Shown: positions 28,316-38,876, counted from the stretch's first letter. The stretch is DNA of 64,000 nucleotides from Roseicitreum antarcticum (GCF_014681765.1 NZ_CP061498.1:2617501-2681500), one strand, 5' to 3'. Translations and numbers: made by a program. Notes: generated by a model from the letters alone, not told the origin.

Positions 28316-29776
28316 TTATGCGCGCGCGTCGCTGGTCACGGGTTCGGCGTCGAGGATGGCATCATCTTCGGCATCGGCTTCGCTGCTGTCGGGCTTCGAC
28401 AATGCGCCCACGATCAGGGGCAACATTGCCGTCTGGGTGGCCGAGACGCTGGCGGTATCCGTCGTCTCGGTCCATTCCAGCGTGTCGAAAGCGCCGCAGT
28501 TTTCGCATATCGCCGACCATGTGGCCTGAATGTGGTGGCACGAAGTGCAGACCCATTGTGGGCCGCGCCCGGCGGTCAAGGCGCTGGTCAGCCAACCGCG
28601 CACCACCGCATCGTCCGAGCCTTCGCCGCGTTCGATGGCCGCCATGATGGTCAGCGACCTTGTGGTGGGCTTGCTGGTGGCCAGGTCACCCAGTGCCCGG
28701 CGGGCAGCGGGGAAATCCTCGGCCGCGATCAGCAGCTCGGCTTTCAGCATCCGGGTTTCGGGGTGGTCTGGCTTGATGGACAGCAACTTGTCGAACCGGC
28801 GCAGCCGGGCCGTGGGCGTTTCATCATGCGCCAGCCCGGCAAAGGCCGCGGCAAGGTCGGGGTGCGGCGTCTGGGTCCAGGCCTTTTTGAGGGCATTCAC
28901 CGCCGCGCGATGCTTGCCATATTCGTGCAGCATCCGCGCGGCCCGCGCGGCGGCGGGCACCAGATGCGGCGCCAGCGCATTCGCTTCGATCGCGGCATCG
29001 CGTGCGGCGGCGGTATTGCCCGCAGCCTCGGCGGCGATGGATTGTTGCAGCGCCAGCACCGCGTCGCGGCGTTTGTAGACATCCTTTGGCAGGTTGCCAT
29101 GCTTGGTCTTCGTCAGCAATGTATGGCGCGCGCCGGACCAGTCGGTGCAGTCATGTTGCAGCTTCAGCAGCATGTCTTGCATGGCAACGTCGCCGGGTTT
29201 CAGCGACAGCGCCTTCTGCGCGAGTTTCATCGCGGTATCCCGGTCGCCGTCTTCCAGCTTCTGCCGCATCAGGCCCTGAATGCCGACAAAGCGGGTGCGA
29301 TCATCGCTGACCAGGAGCTTGTAATATTCCTTCGCCTTTTCGCGGTTGCCCTTCAACTCGGCGGCCTGGGCAATCAAAAGGTTGGTCAGGTCGGGGCGGT
29401 TCAGCAGTTTCTCGGCCTTGTTCGCCTTGATCACGGCGCGTTTGCCGTCCTGAGCGGCCAGCGCGATCCAGCCTTCGCTCAGCGCGTCGAGGCCGCGTTT
29501 CTCGCGGGAGCGGGCGAAGAACCGGGTCAGCGCGGTTTCATCCCCGTTCAGGAACCGCAGCAGCGCGACGGACAGGCCGACCAGCTTCAGGATCAGCCAC
29601 AGAGCGACCAGCGCCGCGACGGCGGCAATCACCGACTGGATCGGTCCCAGCACGAATTCGATATCGGCAATGGCCAGCCGCACGCCTTGTCCGCTGTCCA
29701 GCAGCGCCGAGGCCCCGATGGCAAGCCCGGCCACAACCGCGATGAAAATAACTACTTTAAGCAAAGTCCAAAACAT
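28316..29776 (-). CDS. hemY: HemY-type membrane TPR protein with a C-terminal zinc ribbon
   Basis: A 486-residue inner-membrane protein with two hydrophobic segments at about 5–27 and 42–67 (the HemY N-terminal domain). TPR helices follow at about 95–370, then a Cys4 ribbon with C410-x2-C413 and C424-x2-C427, like the rubredoxin-type module of LapB. The precise role in heme synthesis is unclear; it is thought to organise pathway enzymes at the membrane. It is not the protoporphyrinogen oxidase that shares the name. AAGGAC precedes the start, 10 nt after the mic60 stop. Confidence 0.85.
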   Translation of the reverse strand: MFWTLLKVVIFIAVVAGLAIGASALLDSGQGVRLAIADIEFVLGPIQSVIAAVAALVALWLILKLVGLSVALLRFLNGDETALTRFFARSREKRGLDALSEGWIALAAQDGKRAVIKANKAEKLLNRPDLTNLLIAQAAELKGNREKAKEYYKLLVSDDRTRFVGIQGLMRQKLEDGDRDTAMKLAQKALSLKPGDVAMQDMLLKLQHDCTDWSGARHTLLTKTKHGNLPKDVYKRRDAVLALQQSIAAEAAGNTAAARDAAIEANALAPHLVPAAARAARMLHEYGKHRAAVNALKKAWTQTPHPDLAAAFAGLAHDETPTARLRRFDKLLSIKPDHPETRMLKAELLIAAEDFPAARRALGDLATSKPTTRSLTIMAAIERGEGSDDAVVRGWLTSALTAGRGPQWVCTSCHHIQATWSAICENCGAFDTLEWTETTDTASVSATQTAMLPLIVGALSKPDSSEADAEDDAILDAEPVTSDARA

Positions 29777-29786
29777 CCGGGTGTCC

Positions 29787-31535
29787 TTATTCAGCGGTCA
29801 ACTGGTTTTGCAGCGCATTCAGCCCGTCTGCGGCATCGGCCCGCAAACGCGCCTCGGCAATCCAGTCGGCCATGGCTGCGCGGCCCGCATCGGGCAGGGC
29901 GTCAAGTTCGGTTATCGCTTCGTCCACCTGGCCCGCCCGCAGCGCGGCTTCGGCGCGTGACAGGACCGCATCAGGGTCGTCGCCTTCGCGCGCCGAGAGC
30001 GAGCGCGCATTGGTTTGGCTGCGCAAGAACAGCGCGACCCGGTCGGTGACGCTGCCTGCCTCGACCGATTGCAACGATTCTGACAGCGCGCGGCGGGCCG
30101 CGCCGGTGAAGCTGTCCTGCAGTGCGGCCAGCGTGGGCACGCCGGTTTGCGCCGCTTCCGACAGTGCTGGGGGGATGTCCACATCGGCGGTGGCGATCTG
30201 TGGCAATACCGTGTCGAAGGCCGCGCCGCTGTCAAAGGCGCTGGCCAAATCCGTCAGCGCCAGCCGGGCCGCGGTACGGGCCGCGCGGTTGGCGGCGGCG
30301 GCGGCTTCGGCTTCTGCATCGGCGACCCGGGTTTCGGCAAGGGCGCGCAGGCTTTCGATGTCGCTGCGCAGGCCGTCTTGGCGCGCGGCGATGTCGTCGC
30401 GCAGGCTTTGCAGATCCGCCAGCGGGTCTGCCAGCGTGGCGGCGACCTGATCGGTTACCCGCGGCTCGATCCCGGCGAGCGCATCGGTGATCTGCGCCTC
30501 CAGATCGTCGCGGTTCGACAGCGCCGAAAGCCGTGTGTCCTGTTCATCCAGCCGTGCGGACAGCGCGTCGAGCTGGGGCGCGAGTTCTGTCAGCGCCGCA
30601 TCGGTCGCGGCGGCGGGCATTTCGGCGATCCGGGTGGTCATTTCGCCTGACAGCAGGGTGAGGCGCCCGTCAAGATCGGCAAGCTGCGCCTGCAGGTCGG
30701 CGGTGCGCGCGCCCATCGGGCCAAGGAATTGTGCTGCGCCAAAGCCGATGCCCGCCGCAATCACACCGCCCAGAACCAAGGGGAAGAACCCGCTTTTTGC
30801 AGGCGGTGGCGGGGCGGCATGGGCCGTGGCATGGGACGTGGCAGGCGCGGGGTCTTCCGGAGCGACTTTCGACCCGGTCGATGGCGCGGCGATGCCGGGC
30901 GGTGGTGCATCCTCTGTCGCGCCGGAGCCTGTGGGCGTGGTGTCTTTCGGCGCCCCATCGGTCGCTGATGTCGCGTCGGTGGGCGATGTATCGGTCGATT
31001 CGGCGGCGGCATCGGTATCTGAGCGCGCCGCGCCCGTGTCGCCTGCATTTGTCGCGGTGGTATCCGTGTCGAGCACGGCCGCCGCGAAATCCTCGGACGG
31101 GGCGTCCGTCCCCGTGGTATTTGAACCCGTAGCATTTGAACCCGTGGCATCGGTGGGCGCGGCAGTGTCCGACGCTGGGTCGGTGGGGACAGGCAACGGC
31201 GTGTCGTGCGTCGTCACCTTGGCCGTCTGGTCCTCGGCGGCGGCCGGTGCCGTTGCGGGGTCCGACATCTGGGTCAGCGCATCGGGCGTGTCCTGCGTTG
31301 CTGGTCCGGTCTGTTCTGCCGGACCGGCGGTGTCTTGGGCCGCAGCGTTGTCCGTGACCTTCGCGCCGCTATCGGGCGTCCCGTTGGCGCTTTGCGCTGC
31401 GGTTCCCGCATCTGTCGTGGGCGTCCCATCCTGATCTGTCGACGGGGTTGCGATCGGTTGGTCTGAATTGGGCGTCGTCGTTGCTGCTGACTTGCGCCGC
31501 GTCGGCGCTTTGCCGGATTTGGTTGGTCTGGCCAC
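29787..31535 (-). CDS. mic60: Alphaproteobacterial Mic60/mitofilin-like membrane protein
   Basis: A 582-residue protein. The N-terminal 245 residues are low-complexity (Thr, Ala, Asp, Pro, Gly). One membrane segment lies at about 249–272, followed by a long coiled coil and a C-terminal mitofilin-type helical domain (e.g. GSVTDRVALFLRS and ALRAGQVDEAITELDALP). Bacterial Mic60 shapes intracytoplasmic membranes and contacts outer-membrane proteins, and it typically lies in the hem locus as here. The start is GTG at 31535, preceded by AGAGGA at good spacing. The cytoplasmic tail carries a 15-bp DNA repeat. Confidence 0.82.
   Translation of the reverse strand: MARPTKSGKAPTRRKSAATTTPNSDQPIATPSTDQDGTPTTDAGTAAQSANGTPDSGAKVTDNAAAQDTAGPAEQTGPATQDTPDALTQMSDPATAPAAAEDQTAKVTTHDTPLPVPTDPASDTAAPTDATGSNATGSNTTGTDAPSEDFAAAVLDTDTTATNAGDTGAARSDTDAAAESTDTSPTDATSATDGAPKDTTPTGSGATEDAPPPGIAAPSTGSKVAPEDPAPATSHATAHAAPPPPAKSGFFPLVLGGVIAAGIGFGAAQFLGPMGARTADLQAQLADLDGRLTLLSGEMTTRIAEMPAAATDAALTELAPQLDALSARLDEQDTRLSALSNRDDLEAQITDALAGIEPRVTDQVAATLADPLADLQSLRDDIAARQDGLRSDIESLRALAETRVADAEAEAAAAANRAARTAARLALTDLASAFDSGAAFDTVLPQIATADVDIPPALSEAAQTGVPTLAALQDSFTGAARRALSESLQSVEAGSVTDRVALFLRSQTNARSLSAREGDDPDAVLSRAEAALRAGQVDEAITELDALPDAGRAAMADWIAEARLRADAADGLNALQNQLTAE
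31111..31155. repeat. 15-bp tandem repeat inside mic60
   Basis: CCCGTGGTATTTGAA (31111–31125), CCCGTAGCATTTGAA (31126–31140) and the degenerate CCCGTGGCATCGGTG (31141–31155). In mic60 they encode the run GSNATGSNTTG. The period keeps the reading frame. Confidence 0.8.
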
Positions 31536-31716
31536 TTGGTACGTCCTCTTCGATTCCCTGTCGCAGGCTCGCTGCACAACAGACCTTGCACAATAGCTTA
31601 TCGCGCTAAAGCCCTGTTCTCAAGGTACAGTGCCTGCGCTCTTTTCGTACAATGTCGAAAGACTGCGCTGTCGGCACCCATTCTGACATGTATTAACCCG
31701 GCAATGCGGGTACCGT

Positions 31717-32448
31717 TCACCGCTGCGTAACATCATTGACCGGCAGGCCAAGCGCACTGAGCACATGCGCCAGGATCGCCGCGCCATTTGGTGTGGGCGC
31801 GGTCACGACCTGCCCAAAACCGCAAGATTGCAGCGGGGCCGCGGCGGCAGGGCTGATGGCGATCGCGGTGACGCTGGCGCGGGGCTGCGCGAGAGCCGCC
31901 CAGCCTTGCGCCAGCAACCGCGCGGTGCGGGGCGAGAAGACCGGCACAATCACCGGGCCCGCGCTGCTGAGAAGGGCGCAGGCATCACGGCTCAGAGGTG
32001 TTGCATGCTGCGCATAAACTGTCGCTTCGGTCACCTGCAGGCCTGCCGCCGTCAGCGACGTCGCCAGATCCGCTGCGACATGGCTGCCGCGCGCGTGGCA
32101 CAGCGGGCCGTCGGGGCGCTGTGCGCACAGCATCCGCGACAGCGCGACGGCATCGCCGCCGCCATCCACCACCGGGACAAAACCTGCGTTACGCGCCGCC
32201 GCCACCGTCACTGGCCCCACACACCAAGCGGGCAGATCGCAGCGCCCCCCACCCGCGACGTATCCGGCCACGCCGTTTTCCGAGGTGAAGATGACACCTG
32301 CGATGTTGCGCAGCGGCACGGAATCGAACGGGACTGCCTCAATTTCAAGCAATGGGGCTGTTGTGATCGGGGCCTGAACGCCCGCATCGCGCAACTGCAC
32401 TGCAAAGCGCTGCGACTGCGCCCGGGGCCGGGTCAGCAAGATATTCAT
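31717..32448 (-). CDS. hemD: Uroporphyrinogen-III synthase
   Basis: Cyclises hydroxymethylbilane to uroporphyrinogen III, the first macrocycle on the way to heme, siroheme and bacteriochlorophyll. The 243-residue protein has the usual pattern: the N-terminal LLTRPRAQSQRFA, IFTSENGV in the first domain and VPVFSPRTARLL in the second. Sequence conservation is low, as is normal for HemD. AAAGGG precedes the ATG at 32448. hemC, usually its partner, is not present between hemD and the divergent tsaD. Confidence 0.88.
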   Translation of the reverse strand: MNILLTRPRAQSQRFAVQLRDAGVQAPITTAPLLEIEAVPFDSVPLRNIAGVIFTSENGVAGYVAGGGRCDLPAWCVGPVTVAAARNAGFVPVVDGGGDAVALSRMLCAQRPDGPLCHARGSHVAADLATSLTAAGLQVTEATVYAQHATPLSRDACALLSSAGPVIVPVFSPRTARLLAQGWAALAQPRASVTAIAISPAAAAPLQSCGFGQVVTAPTPNGAAILAHVLSALGLPVNDVTQR

Positions 32449-32579
32449 CGTCGCGCCCTTTCTGTGATGCTCAGGCCCGTAGCAGATCGGCCCGCCCGGA
32501 TTGGCCTGACAGCCTGCATTGTCGTTGTCACAGCATAGTGGTAGCTGCAAAGGGCATCGTCTGACAACCGGAACCCCCC

Positions 32580-33674
32580 ATGCCGCGCACCCTTACCTTT
32601 CTGGGCATTGAAAGCAGTTGCGACGATACGGCTGCCGCAATTGTGCGCGCGGGCCGGGGCGCGCCCGAAATATTGTCGAATGTCGTGGATGGTCAGGTGG
32701 ATCTGCACGCAGCCTTTGGCGGGGTCGTGCCCGAGATTGCTGCGCGCGCCCACACCGAGAAGCTGGATCTGTGCGTCATGCAGGCGCTGGACCAGGCCGG
32801 GCTGACCCTGCGCGACGTGGACGGGGTTGCCGTGACGGCGGGGCCGGGGCTGATCGGCGGCGTGCTGGCGGGCGTGATGTGCGCCAAGGGGATCGCGGCG
32901 GGCGCGGGCCTGCCGCTGGTCGGGGTCAACCACCTGGCGGGGCATGCGCTGACGCCCCGGCTGACCGACGGGCTGGCCTTTCCGTACCTGATGTTGCTGG
33001 TCTCGGGCGGGCATTGCCAGTTCCTGCTGGTGCGCGGCGTCGATGAATTCACCCGGCTGGGCGGCACGATTGACGATGCCCCGGGCGAGGCGTTCGACAA
33101 GACCGCGAAGCTGCTGGCCCTGCCGCAACCCGGCGGTCCGATGGTGGAGCGAGAGGCGCGCACAGGCGATGCCGGTCGGTTCCGCCTGCCGCGCCCGTTG
33201 ATGGATCGGCCGGGGTGCGACATGTCGTTCTCGGGCCTCAAGACGGCGGTGCTGCGGACCCGCGATGCGCTGATCGCTGAACATGGCGGGCTGAGGGTGG
33301 CTGACCGCACTGACCTTTGCGCCGGGTTTCAGGCCGCCGTCGCCGACGTGCTGGCCGAGAAATCCCGCCGCGCCATCGCGCAATACCTGGCGTTGTCGCC
33401 TGCCGTACCCGCCTTTGCCGTGGCGGGTGGGGTGGCTGCAAACCAGACGATCCGGGCTGCGCTGGAGCAGGTCGCGGCGGAGGCAGGGCTGCGCTTTGTC
33501 GCGCCGCCGCTGCGGCTTTGTACCGACAATGCCGCGATGATCGCCTGGGCCGGGATCGAAAGGTTTCGGATCGGGTTGACCGATGACATGACCCTTGCGG
33601 CCCGTCCGCGCTGGCCATTAGATCAGACCAGCCCCGGAATGCTGGGGTCTGGCAAGCGTGGGGTAAAAGCATGA
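32580..33674 (+). CDS. tsaD: tRNA N6-adenosine threonylcarbamoyltransferase
   Basis: Transfers the threonylcarbamoyl group to A37 of ANN-decoding tRNAs (t6A). The 364-residue protein has the family start [14 protein letters not shown], the metal-binding His118 and His122 (HLAGH) and the ATP-binding GGVAANQ near the C-terminus. It begins an operon with gpsA, whose start overlaps the tsaD stop by four bases (ATGA). It is divergent from hemD. Confidence 0.97.
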   Translation: MPRTLTFLGIESSCDDTAAAIVRAGRGAPEILSNVVDGQVDLHAAFGGVVPEIAARAHTEKLDLCVMQALDQAGLTLRDVDGVAVTAGPGLIGGVLAGVMCAKGIAAGAGLPLVGVNHLAGHALTPRLTDGLAFPYLMLLVSGGHCQFLLVRGVDEFTRLGGTIDDAPGEAFDKTAKLLALPQPGGPMVEREARTGDAGRFRLPRPLMDRPGCDMSFSGLKTAVLRTRDALIAEHGGLRVADRTDLCAGFQAAVADVLAEKSRRAIAQYLALSPAVPAFAVAGGVAANQTIRAALEQVAAEAGLRFVAPPLRLCTDNAAMIAWAGIERFRIGLTDDMTLAARPRWPLDQTSPGMLGSGKRGVKA

Positions 33675-34630
33675 GCGGTGTGGCAATTCTTGGGGCGGGG
33701 GCGTTTGGCACGGCGCTGGCCTGCGCAATGTCGGACCGGGTCGTGACCCTTTGGGCACGCGATCGGGAACAAGCGGCGGATATTCAGGCCCGGCGCGAGA
33801 ACACGCGCCGCCTGCCCGGCGTGCATCTGCGCGATACGGTGATGGTCACGTCGGAACTGGGCGATGCCATGGCTGACACGATCTTGCTGGCGCTGCCCAT
33901 GCAGAAGCTGGCCGGGTTTGTCGCCGATCATGCTGCGATGCTGCGGGGCCGCAGGTTGGTGGCGTGCTGCAAGGGGGTCGATCTGCAACGCGGCATCGGC
34001 CCGGCGCAGGTGATCGAACAGGCGCTGCCGGGCGCGGTCACCGCCATCCTGACCGGCCCCAGCTTTGCCGCAGATATCGGGCGTGGCCTGCCGACCGCGC
34101 TGACGCTGGCCTGCGCCGATGACGCGGCGGGCGCAGAATTGCAGGAACAACTGTCCGCCCCCGCGCTGCGCCTGTACCGCACGACGGATGTGACCGGTGC
34201 GGAACTGGGCGGGGCGCTGAAGAACGTCATCGCCATCGCCGCCGGGATCGTGATGGGCGCGGGGATGGGGGACAGCGCGCGCGCCGCTCTGATGACGCGC
34301 GGTTTCGCCGAGATGGTGCGACTTGCCGAAAGTGCAGGCGCGCAGGCCGAAACCCTGAGTGGGTTGTCGGGCTTTGGCGATCTGGTGCTGACCTGCTGTT
34401 CAGACAAATCGCGCAACTATCGCTATGGTTTCGCCCTTGGCGCGGGCACGGAATTTGACACGACCACCACGGTTGAGGGGGCGGCCACCGCCCATGCCGT
34501 GGCCCGCCTGGCGCGTGAAAAGGGGATCGACATGCCCCTGACCACGATGATCGCGGCAGTCATCGACGGGAAAGTCACCGTCGATCAGGCCCGCGATGCC
34601 CTGTTATCCCGACCCCTTAAGGAGGAATGA
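33671..34630 (+). CDS. gpsA: Glycerol-3-phosphate dehydrogenase [NAD(P)+]
   Basis: Reduces dihydroxyacetone phosphate to sn-glycerol 3-phosphate for phospholipid synthesis. It also makes the acceptor used by the glucosylglycerol-phosphate synthase encoded 8 kb downstream. The 319-residue protein has the dinucleotide-binding GAGAFG at 8–13, the catalytic lysine region [13 protein letters not shown] and the conserved [10 protein letters not shown]. Translation is coupled to tsaD. Confidence 0.97.
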   Translation: MSGVAILGAGAFGTALACAMSDRVVTLWARDREQAADIQARRENTRRLPGVHLRDTVMVTSELGDAMADTILLALPMQKLAGFVADHAAMLRGRRLVACCKGVDLQRGIGPAQVIEQALPGAVTAILTGPSFAADIGRGLPTALTLACADDAAGAELQEQLSAPALRLYRTTDVTGAELGGALKNVIAIAAGIVMGAGMGDSARAALMTRGFAEMVRLAESAGAQAETLSGLSGFGDLVLTCCSDKSRNYRYGFALGAGTEFDTTTTVEGAATAHAVARLAREKGIDMPLTTMIAAVIDGKVTVDQARDALLSRPLKEE

Positions 34631-34906
34631 ATGCCCCTGTTCATGATGATTTGCCGCGACAAACCCGACCATCTGGCCCTGCGTCTGGAGACGCGCGGCG
34701 CGCACCTGGCCTATATCGCCGATACCGGCGTGGTTGCTCAGGCCGGACCGCTTCTGGATGAGGTGGGGCAGATGACCGGCTCGCTCATCATCCTTGATGT
34801 GCCCGACATGGATGCGGCGCGGCACTGGGGCGGGAATGACCCGTATTTCCAGGCCGGGCTATTTGAAAGCGTGACGGTGGAGCAATGGAAGAAGGTCGTC
34901 GGCTGA
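34631..34906 (+). CDS. YciI-like protein
   Basis: A 91-residue protein of the YciI family with a ferredoxin-like fold. The conserved His of RGAHLAYI and the Asp of NDPYFQAGLF form the proposed His/Asp pair. Its cellular role is unknown; family members are sometimes fused to dehydrogenases or linked to chloride-metabolising enzymes. It starts directly after the gpsA stop (TGAATG) behind GGAGGA and overlaps the next gene by one base, so it is part of the tsaD operon. Confidence 0.88.
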   Translation: MPLFMMICRDKPDHLALRLETRGAHLAYIADTGVVAQAGPLLDEVGQMTGSLIILDVPDMDAARHWGGNDPYFQAGLFESVTVEQWKKVVG

Positions 34907-35325
34907 TGGCGCACTGGCTGATGAAATCCGAACCCGATGTGTTCGGCTGGGATGATCTGGTCGCCAAGGGTGCGTCAGGCGAGGAATGGGACGGCGTGCG
35001 CAATTATCAGGCGCGCAACAACATGCGCGCCATGGCCATCGGGGACCAGGCGTTTTTCTACCATTCCAATATCGGCAAGGAGATCGTCGGCATCGCCGAA
35101 ATCTGCGCGCTGGCCCATCCTGACAGCACGACGGATGATCCCCGTTGGGAATGCGTCGACATCCGTGCGGTTGAAAAGCTGCCGCGTCCCGTCGGCCTTC
35201 AGGACTGCAAGGATGAGCCCCGGCTGGCTGATATGGTGCTGGTCAACAACATGCGGCTGTCGGTGCAGCCGGTCACCGATGCCGAATGGGCGGTGATCTG
35301 CGAGCTGGGCGGCTTGAAGGGTTAA
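34906..35325 (+). CDS. EVE domain-containing protein
   Basis: A 139-residue single-domain protein starting MAHWLMKSEPDVFGWDDL, the hallmark of EVE (PUA-like) domains. These form an aromatic cage that binds modified bases in RNA or DNA. VRNYQARNNMRAM and QAFFYHSN are also typical. Its cellular role is not known, though a modified-nucleic-acid link fits its place in an operon with the tRNA-modifying tsaD. It is the last gene before a strong terminator. Confidence 0.9.
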   Translation: MAHWLMKSEPDVFGWDDLVAKGASGEEWDGVRNYQARNNMRAMAIGDQAFFYHSNIGKEIVGIAEICALAHPDSTTDDPRWECVDIRAVEKLPRPVGLQDCKDEPRLADMVLVNNMRLSVQPVTDAEWAVICELGGLKG

Positions 35326-35379
35326 GGCACGCGATAGGGGTGTTGCGGGTGCAACCGCGTATATGCCCTCCAGAAATGC

Positions 35380-35414
35380 AAACACCCCCGGCACAGGCCG
35401 GGGGTGTTTTTTTT
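35380..35414 (+). terminator. Rho-independent terminator of the tsaD–gpsA–yciI–EVE operon
   Basis: A 13-bp stem AAACACCCCCGGC / GCCGGGGGTGTTT with a 4-nt loop is followed by an uninterrupted T-run. It lies between the convergent EVE gene and ilvC, and the A-run on the other side gives weaker termination for ilvC as well. Confidence 0.95.
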
Positions 35415-35435
35415 GGCTCTGATCTTGATTGCGGA

Positions 35436-36557
<1,122 letters not shown>

Positions 36558-36587
36558 TTCGCATAATCTATATAAAGTAAAAAATTC

Positions 36588-37046
36588 ATGCGCCTTGATG
36601 ATACCGACCGCCGCCTGCTGCGCCAGTTCATGGCAGAGCCGACGCTGACCACCGCCGATCTGGCAATGCGCGCCGGCGTGACCGAGGCGACCTGTTGGCG
36701 GCGACTGGAACGGTTGCGCAAGGGCGGTGTGCTTACGGGGCAGCAGGCGGTGATCGACTGGCGCGCGCTGGGCTGGGCGGTGGAGGTCAGTTTGCGCTTC
36801 ACGCTGGACAAGACCGACCCGCGCGCCTTTGATGAATTCATCGCCGCTGCGCGCGAGGTGCCCGAGGTGCTGGAAATCCAGACCTTTCTGGGCCGCGTCG
36901 ATGTCCGGCTGAACGTCATTGCGCGCGACATGGCACATTATCAGCAGATCTACCGTGACCGTATCCTGACGCTGCCGCATATCTCTGACATTGAATCGCT
37001 GATGCATCTGGCGGAAATCAAGCGCGGCGACGGGGTGCCGCTGTGA
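36588..37046 (+). CDS. Lrp/AsnC family transcriptional regulator (first of pair)
   Basis: A 152-residue DNA-binding regulator. An N-terminal winged helix-turn-helix (about 1–55, with LAMRAGVTEATCWRRLERL as the helix-turn-helix) is followed by an AsnC/RAM ligand-binding domain (VLEIQTFLGRVDVRLNVIARD). It is 13 nt upstream of a second, similar gene and divergent from ilvC. Amino-acid-responsive control of the branched-chain pathway is a reasonable guess; the effector is unknown. Confidence 0.92.
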   Translation: MRLDDTDRRLLRQFMAEPTLTTADLAMRAGVTEATCWRRLERLRKGGVLTGQQAVIDWRALGWAVEVSLRFTLDKTDPRAFDEFIAAAREVPEVLEIQTFLGRVDVRLNVIARDMAHYQQIYRDRILTLPHISDIESLMHLAEIKRGDGVPL

Positions 37047-37059
37047 CAGGGCTGCGCGC

Positions 37060-37518
37060 ATGATCGAACTGGACGAGATCGACCGCGCCATCTTGCGCGC
37101 GCTGTCCCGCGACGCCACGCAAAGCGCGGGCGCGCTGGGGCGGGCGCTGGGCCTGTCGCAACCGGCGTGCTGGCGACGGGTGCGGCGGTTGCACGACGTG
37201 GGTGCCATTTCCGGGCGGCGGCTGGTGCTGGACACCAATGCGCTGGGCTTTGGGGTCACGGTGTTCCTGGGTGTCTCGCTTGCCGCGAAGGGCCGCGTCA
37301 GCCTTGAGGATTTTGAGCGTGCGGTTTCTGCCATCCCCGAGGTGCAGACCGTGCAGCACGTGTTGGGGATCTATGACTACCGTTTGCGGGTCATTGCGCG
37401 CGACCTGTCGGATTTTGAGCGGGTGCTGCGCCGCCGTATCCTGACACTGCCTGGGGTGGGCGCGGTCGATGCCAACGTCCTCATGTCCGAAGAGCGGCGG
37501 CCCGGGCCGTTCGGCTGA
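37060..37518 (+). CDS. Lrp/AsnC family transcriptional regulator (second of pair)
   Basis: A 152-residue paralogue of the preceding gene, with the same arrangement: helix-turn-helix LGRALGLSQPACWRRVRRL, then a RAM domain with VQTVQHVLGIYDYRLRVIARD. The two share W-R-R-x-R/E-R-L and the RVIARD/NVIARD element, so tandem duplication is likely. They could form mixed oligomers. An in-frame ATG at 37060 is the only reasonable start. Confidence 0.92.
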   Translation: MIELDEIDRAILRALSRDATQSAGALGRALGLSQPACWRRVRRLHDVGAISGRRLVLDTNALGFGVTVFLGVSLAAKGRVSLEDFERAVSAIPEVQTVQHVLGIYDYRLRVIARDLSDFERVLRRRILTLPGVGAVDANVLMSEERRPGPFG

Positions 37519-37527
37519 CCTTGGTGC

Positions 37528-38361
37528 TCAGGTCCAATGCGGTGTGTAATCATCCCCCAGCCGCAGGTGCAGGTCGGTCAGGTCCACGGGCCGCACGGGC
37601 GCAAACTGCGCCGGATCCGGGGCATAGCCGAGCGCCACAAAGTCCCAGCGGTACATCTGATAGGTCAGGTGGACGGCCAGATCGTCGAAGAACGCGGCGA
37701 CCGGGTGCTGGCGGGGGGTGGCCGGATTGAAGCGGGGCACGGCGTCCAGCGCGACCGCGTGCGGCGTGCGCACCTGCGCCAGCACCCCGGCCATGCCCGC
37801 GCCGAAATCCTCGATCTGGAACACAGCATCATAGCGCCCGCCTGCGCGGATCAGGGGGCGCAGGTGGTGCGTCTGCGGCAGCCAATGGATATCGGCGGCC
37901 TGGGGCTTGCCGAAGGCCAGCGTGTCGCGCGCGAACAGCAAAAAGCGCCGGAAGCTGGCGATCTGGTCGAAATCGCCTGTGGTCTGCACGCCGTAATTCT
38001 GGCGCAGCATTTCGCGCAGCGGGCCGCCGTAGGGAAGGCCGTCGCGCTGCGTGGTGCATATCTTGTCAAAGAAGCACGACACGATCCGCGTGAAAGGGTT
38101 GCGCACGGCGCTGAAGCTGTAGCTGGCATGGGCCGCGATATTGGCGTTGATGATCCCGGGGGCGTGTGGGTCGGGCGCGCTGTCCCAACGGTTGGGCCAT
38201 TTGATCAGGCCAGTTGTGGCATCATGGATGTCGCCGTCAAAGAAACGCCCGTGGTCCGAGGCGTGGAGGATCTGCCCGATGGTCGAGCACGCGGCTTTCG
38301 GCACCACCTGGTAGAGCAGACTCTGGCTTTCGGTCAGCCAAACCCCCGTCAGATCACGCAT
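37528..38361 (-). CDS. Sulfotransferase family protein
   Basis: A 277-residue protein with the PAPS-binding signatures of carbohydrate sulfotransferases (Sulfotransfer_2, HNK-1-like): PKAACST at 21–27 binds the 5' phosphosulfate and VRNPFTR at 86–92 binds the 3' phosphate. It is therefore expected to move sulfate to a sugar or small molecule, but the acceptor is unknown. The ATG at 38361 follows AAGGG. It stands alone between lrp and a HIT gene on the opposite strand, without PAPS-synthesis genes nearby. Confidence 0.82.
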   Translation of the reverse strand: MRDLTGVWLTESQSLLYQVVPKAACSTIGQILHASDHGRFFDGDIHDATTGLIKWPNRWDSAPDPHAPGIINANIAAHASYSFSAVRNPFTRIVSCFFDKICTTQRDGLPYGGPLREMLRQNYGVQTTGDFDQIASFRRFLLFARDTLAFGKPQAADIHWLPQTHHLRPLIRAGGRYDAVFQIEDFGAGMAGVLAQVRTPHAVALDAVPRFNPATPRQHPVAAFFDDLAVHLTYQMYRWDFVALGYAPDPAQFAPVRPVDLTDLHLRLGDDYTPHWT

Positions 38362-38480
38362 TCCCGGCCCTTCGTCGCTTTTCGCTGCATCATGCGTCAG
38401 CGGGCAGGATTGCGAAAGGGGGTCTTGTCTCCTGCGCGCGGGCTTGGCACTGTCAGGCGAAACAAGCCGAGGGGACGAGA

Positions 38481-38861
38481 ATGGCTTACGATTATGACGA
38501 TCAGAATATTTTTGCCAAAATCCTGCGCGCCGAGATTCCTTGCGACAAGGTGCATGAGACGCCGCACAGCCTGGCCTTTCGCGACATCTCGCCCAAGGCA
38601 CCGCATCATGTCCTGGTGATCCCGAAGGGGCAATATGTCTGCTTTGACCATTTTGCGGCAGACGCTTCGGACGCCGAGATCGCCGATTTCACCCGCGCTG
38701 TCGGGCAGGTCTGCGCGCTGCTGGGGGTAGAGCCGGGGCATGGCGGCGACGGCTATCGCCTGATCTCGAACGCCGGGACAAACGGTGTGCAGGAGGTCGC
38801 GCACCTGCATGTGCATATTCTGGCGGGCCGGAATATTGGCCGGATGGTTCAGCCGGCCTGA
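38481..38861 (+). CDS. HIT family (HINT-like) nucleotide-binding protein
   Basis: A 126-residue histidine triad protein. His108, His110 and His112 (HLHVHIL) form the active site; NIFAKILRAEIPCDKV and PHHVLVIPK are typical of the HINT branch. Such enzymes split nucleoside phosphoramidates such as AMP-lysine. Start ATG 38481 has GAGGGGA upstream. It converges with hemP. Confidence 0.93.
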   Translation: MAYDYDDQNIFAKILRAEIPCDKVHETPHSLAFRDISPKAPHHVLVIPKGQYVCFDHFAADASDAEIADFTRAVGQVCALLGVEPGHGGDGYRLISNAGTNGVQEVAHLHVHILAGRNIGRMVQPA

Positions 38862-38876
38862 GGGTGCCGTTCCGCC

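Noticed and set aside
28316-29776. Reading hemY as protoporphyrinogen oxidase
   Set aside because: There is no FAD-binding motif; two membrane segments plus TPR helices identify the other HemY family.
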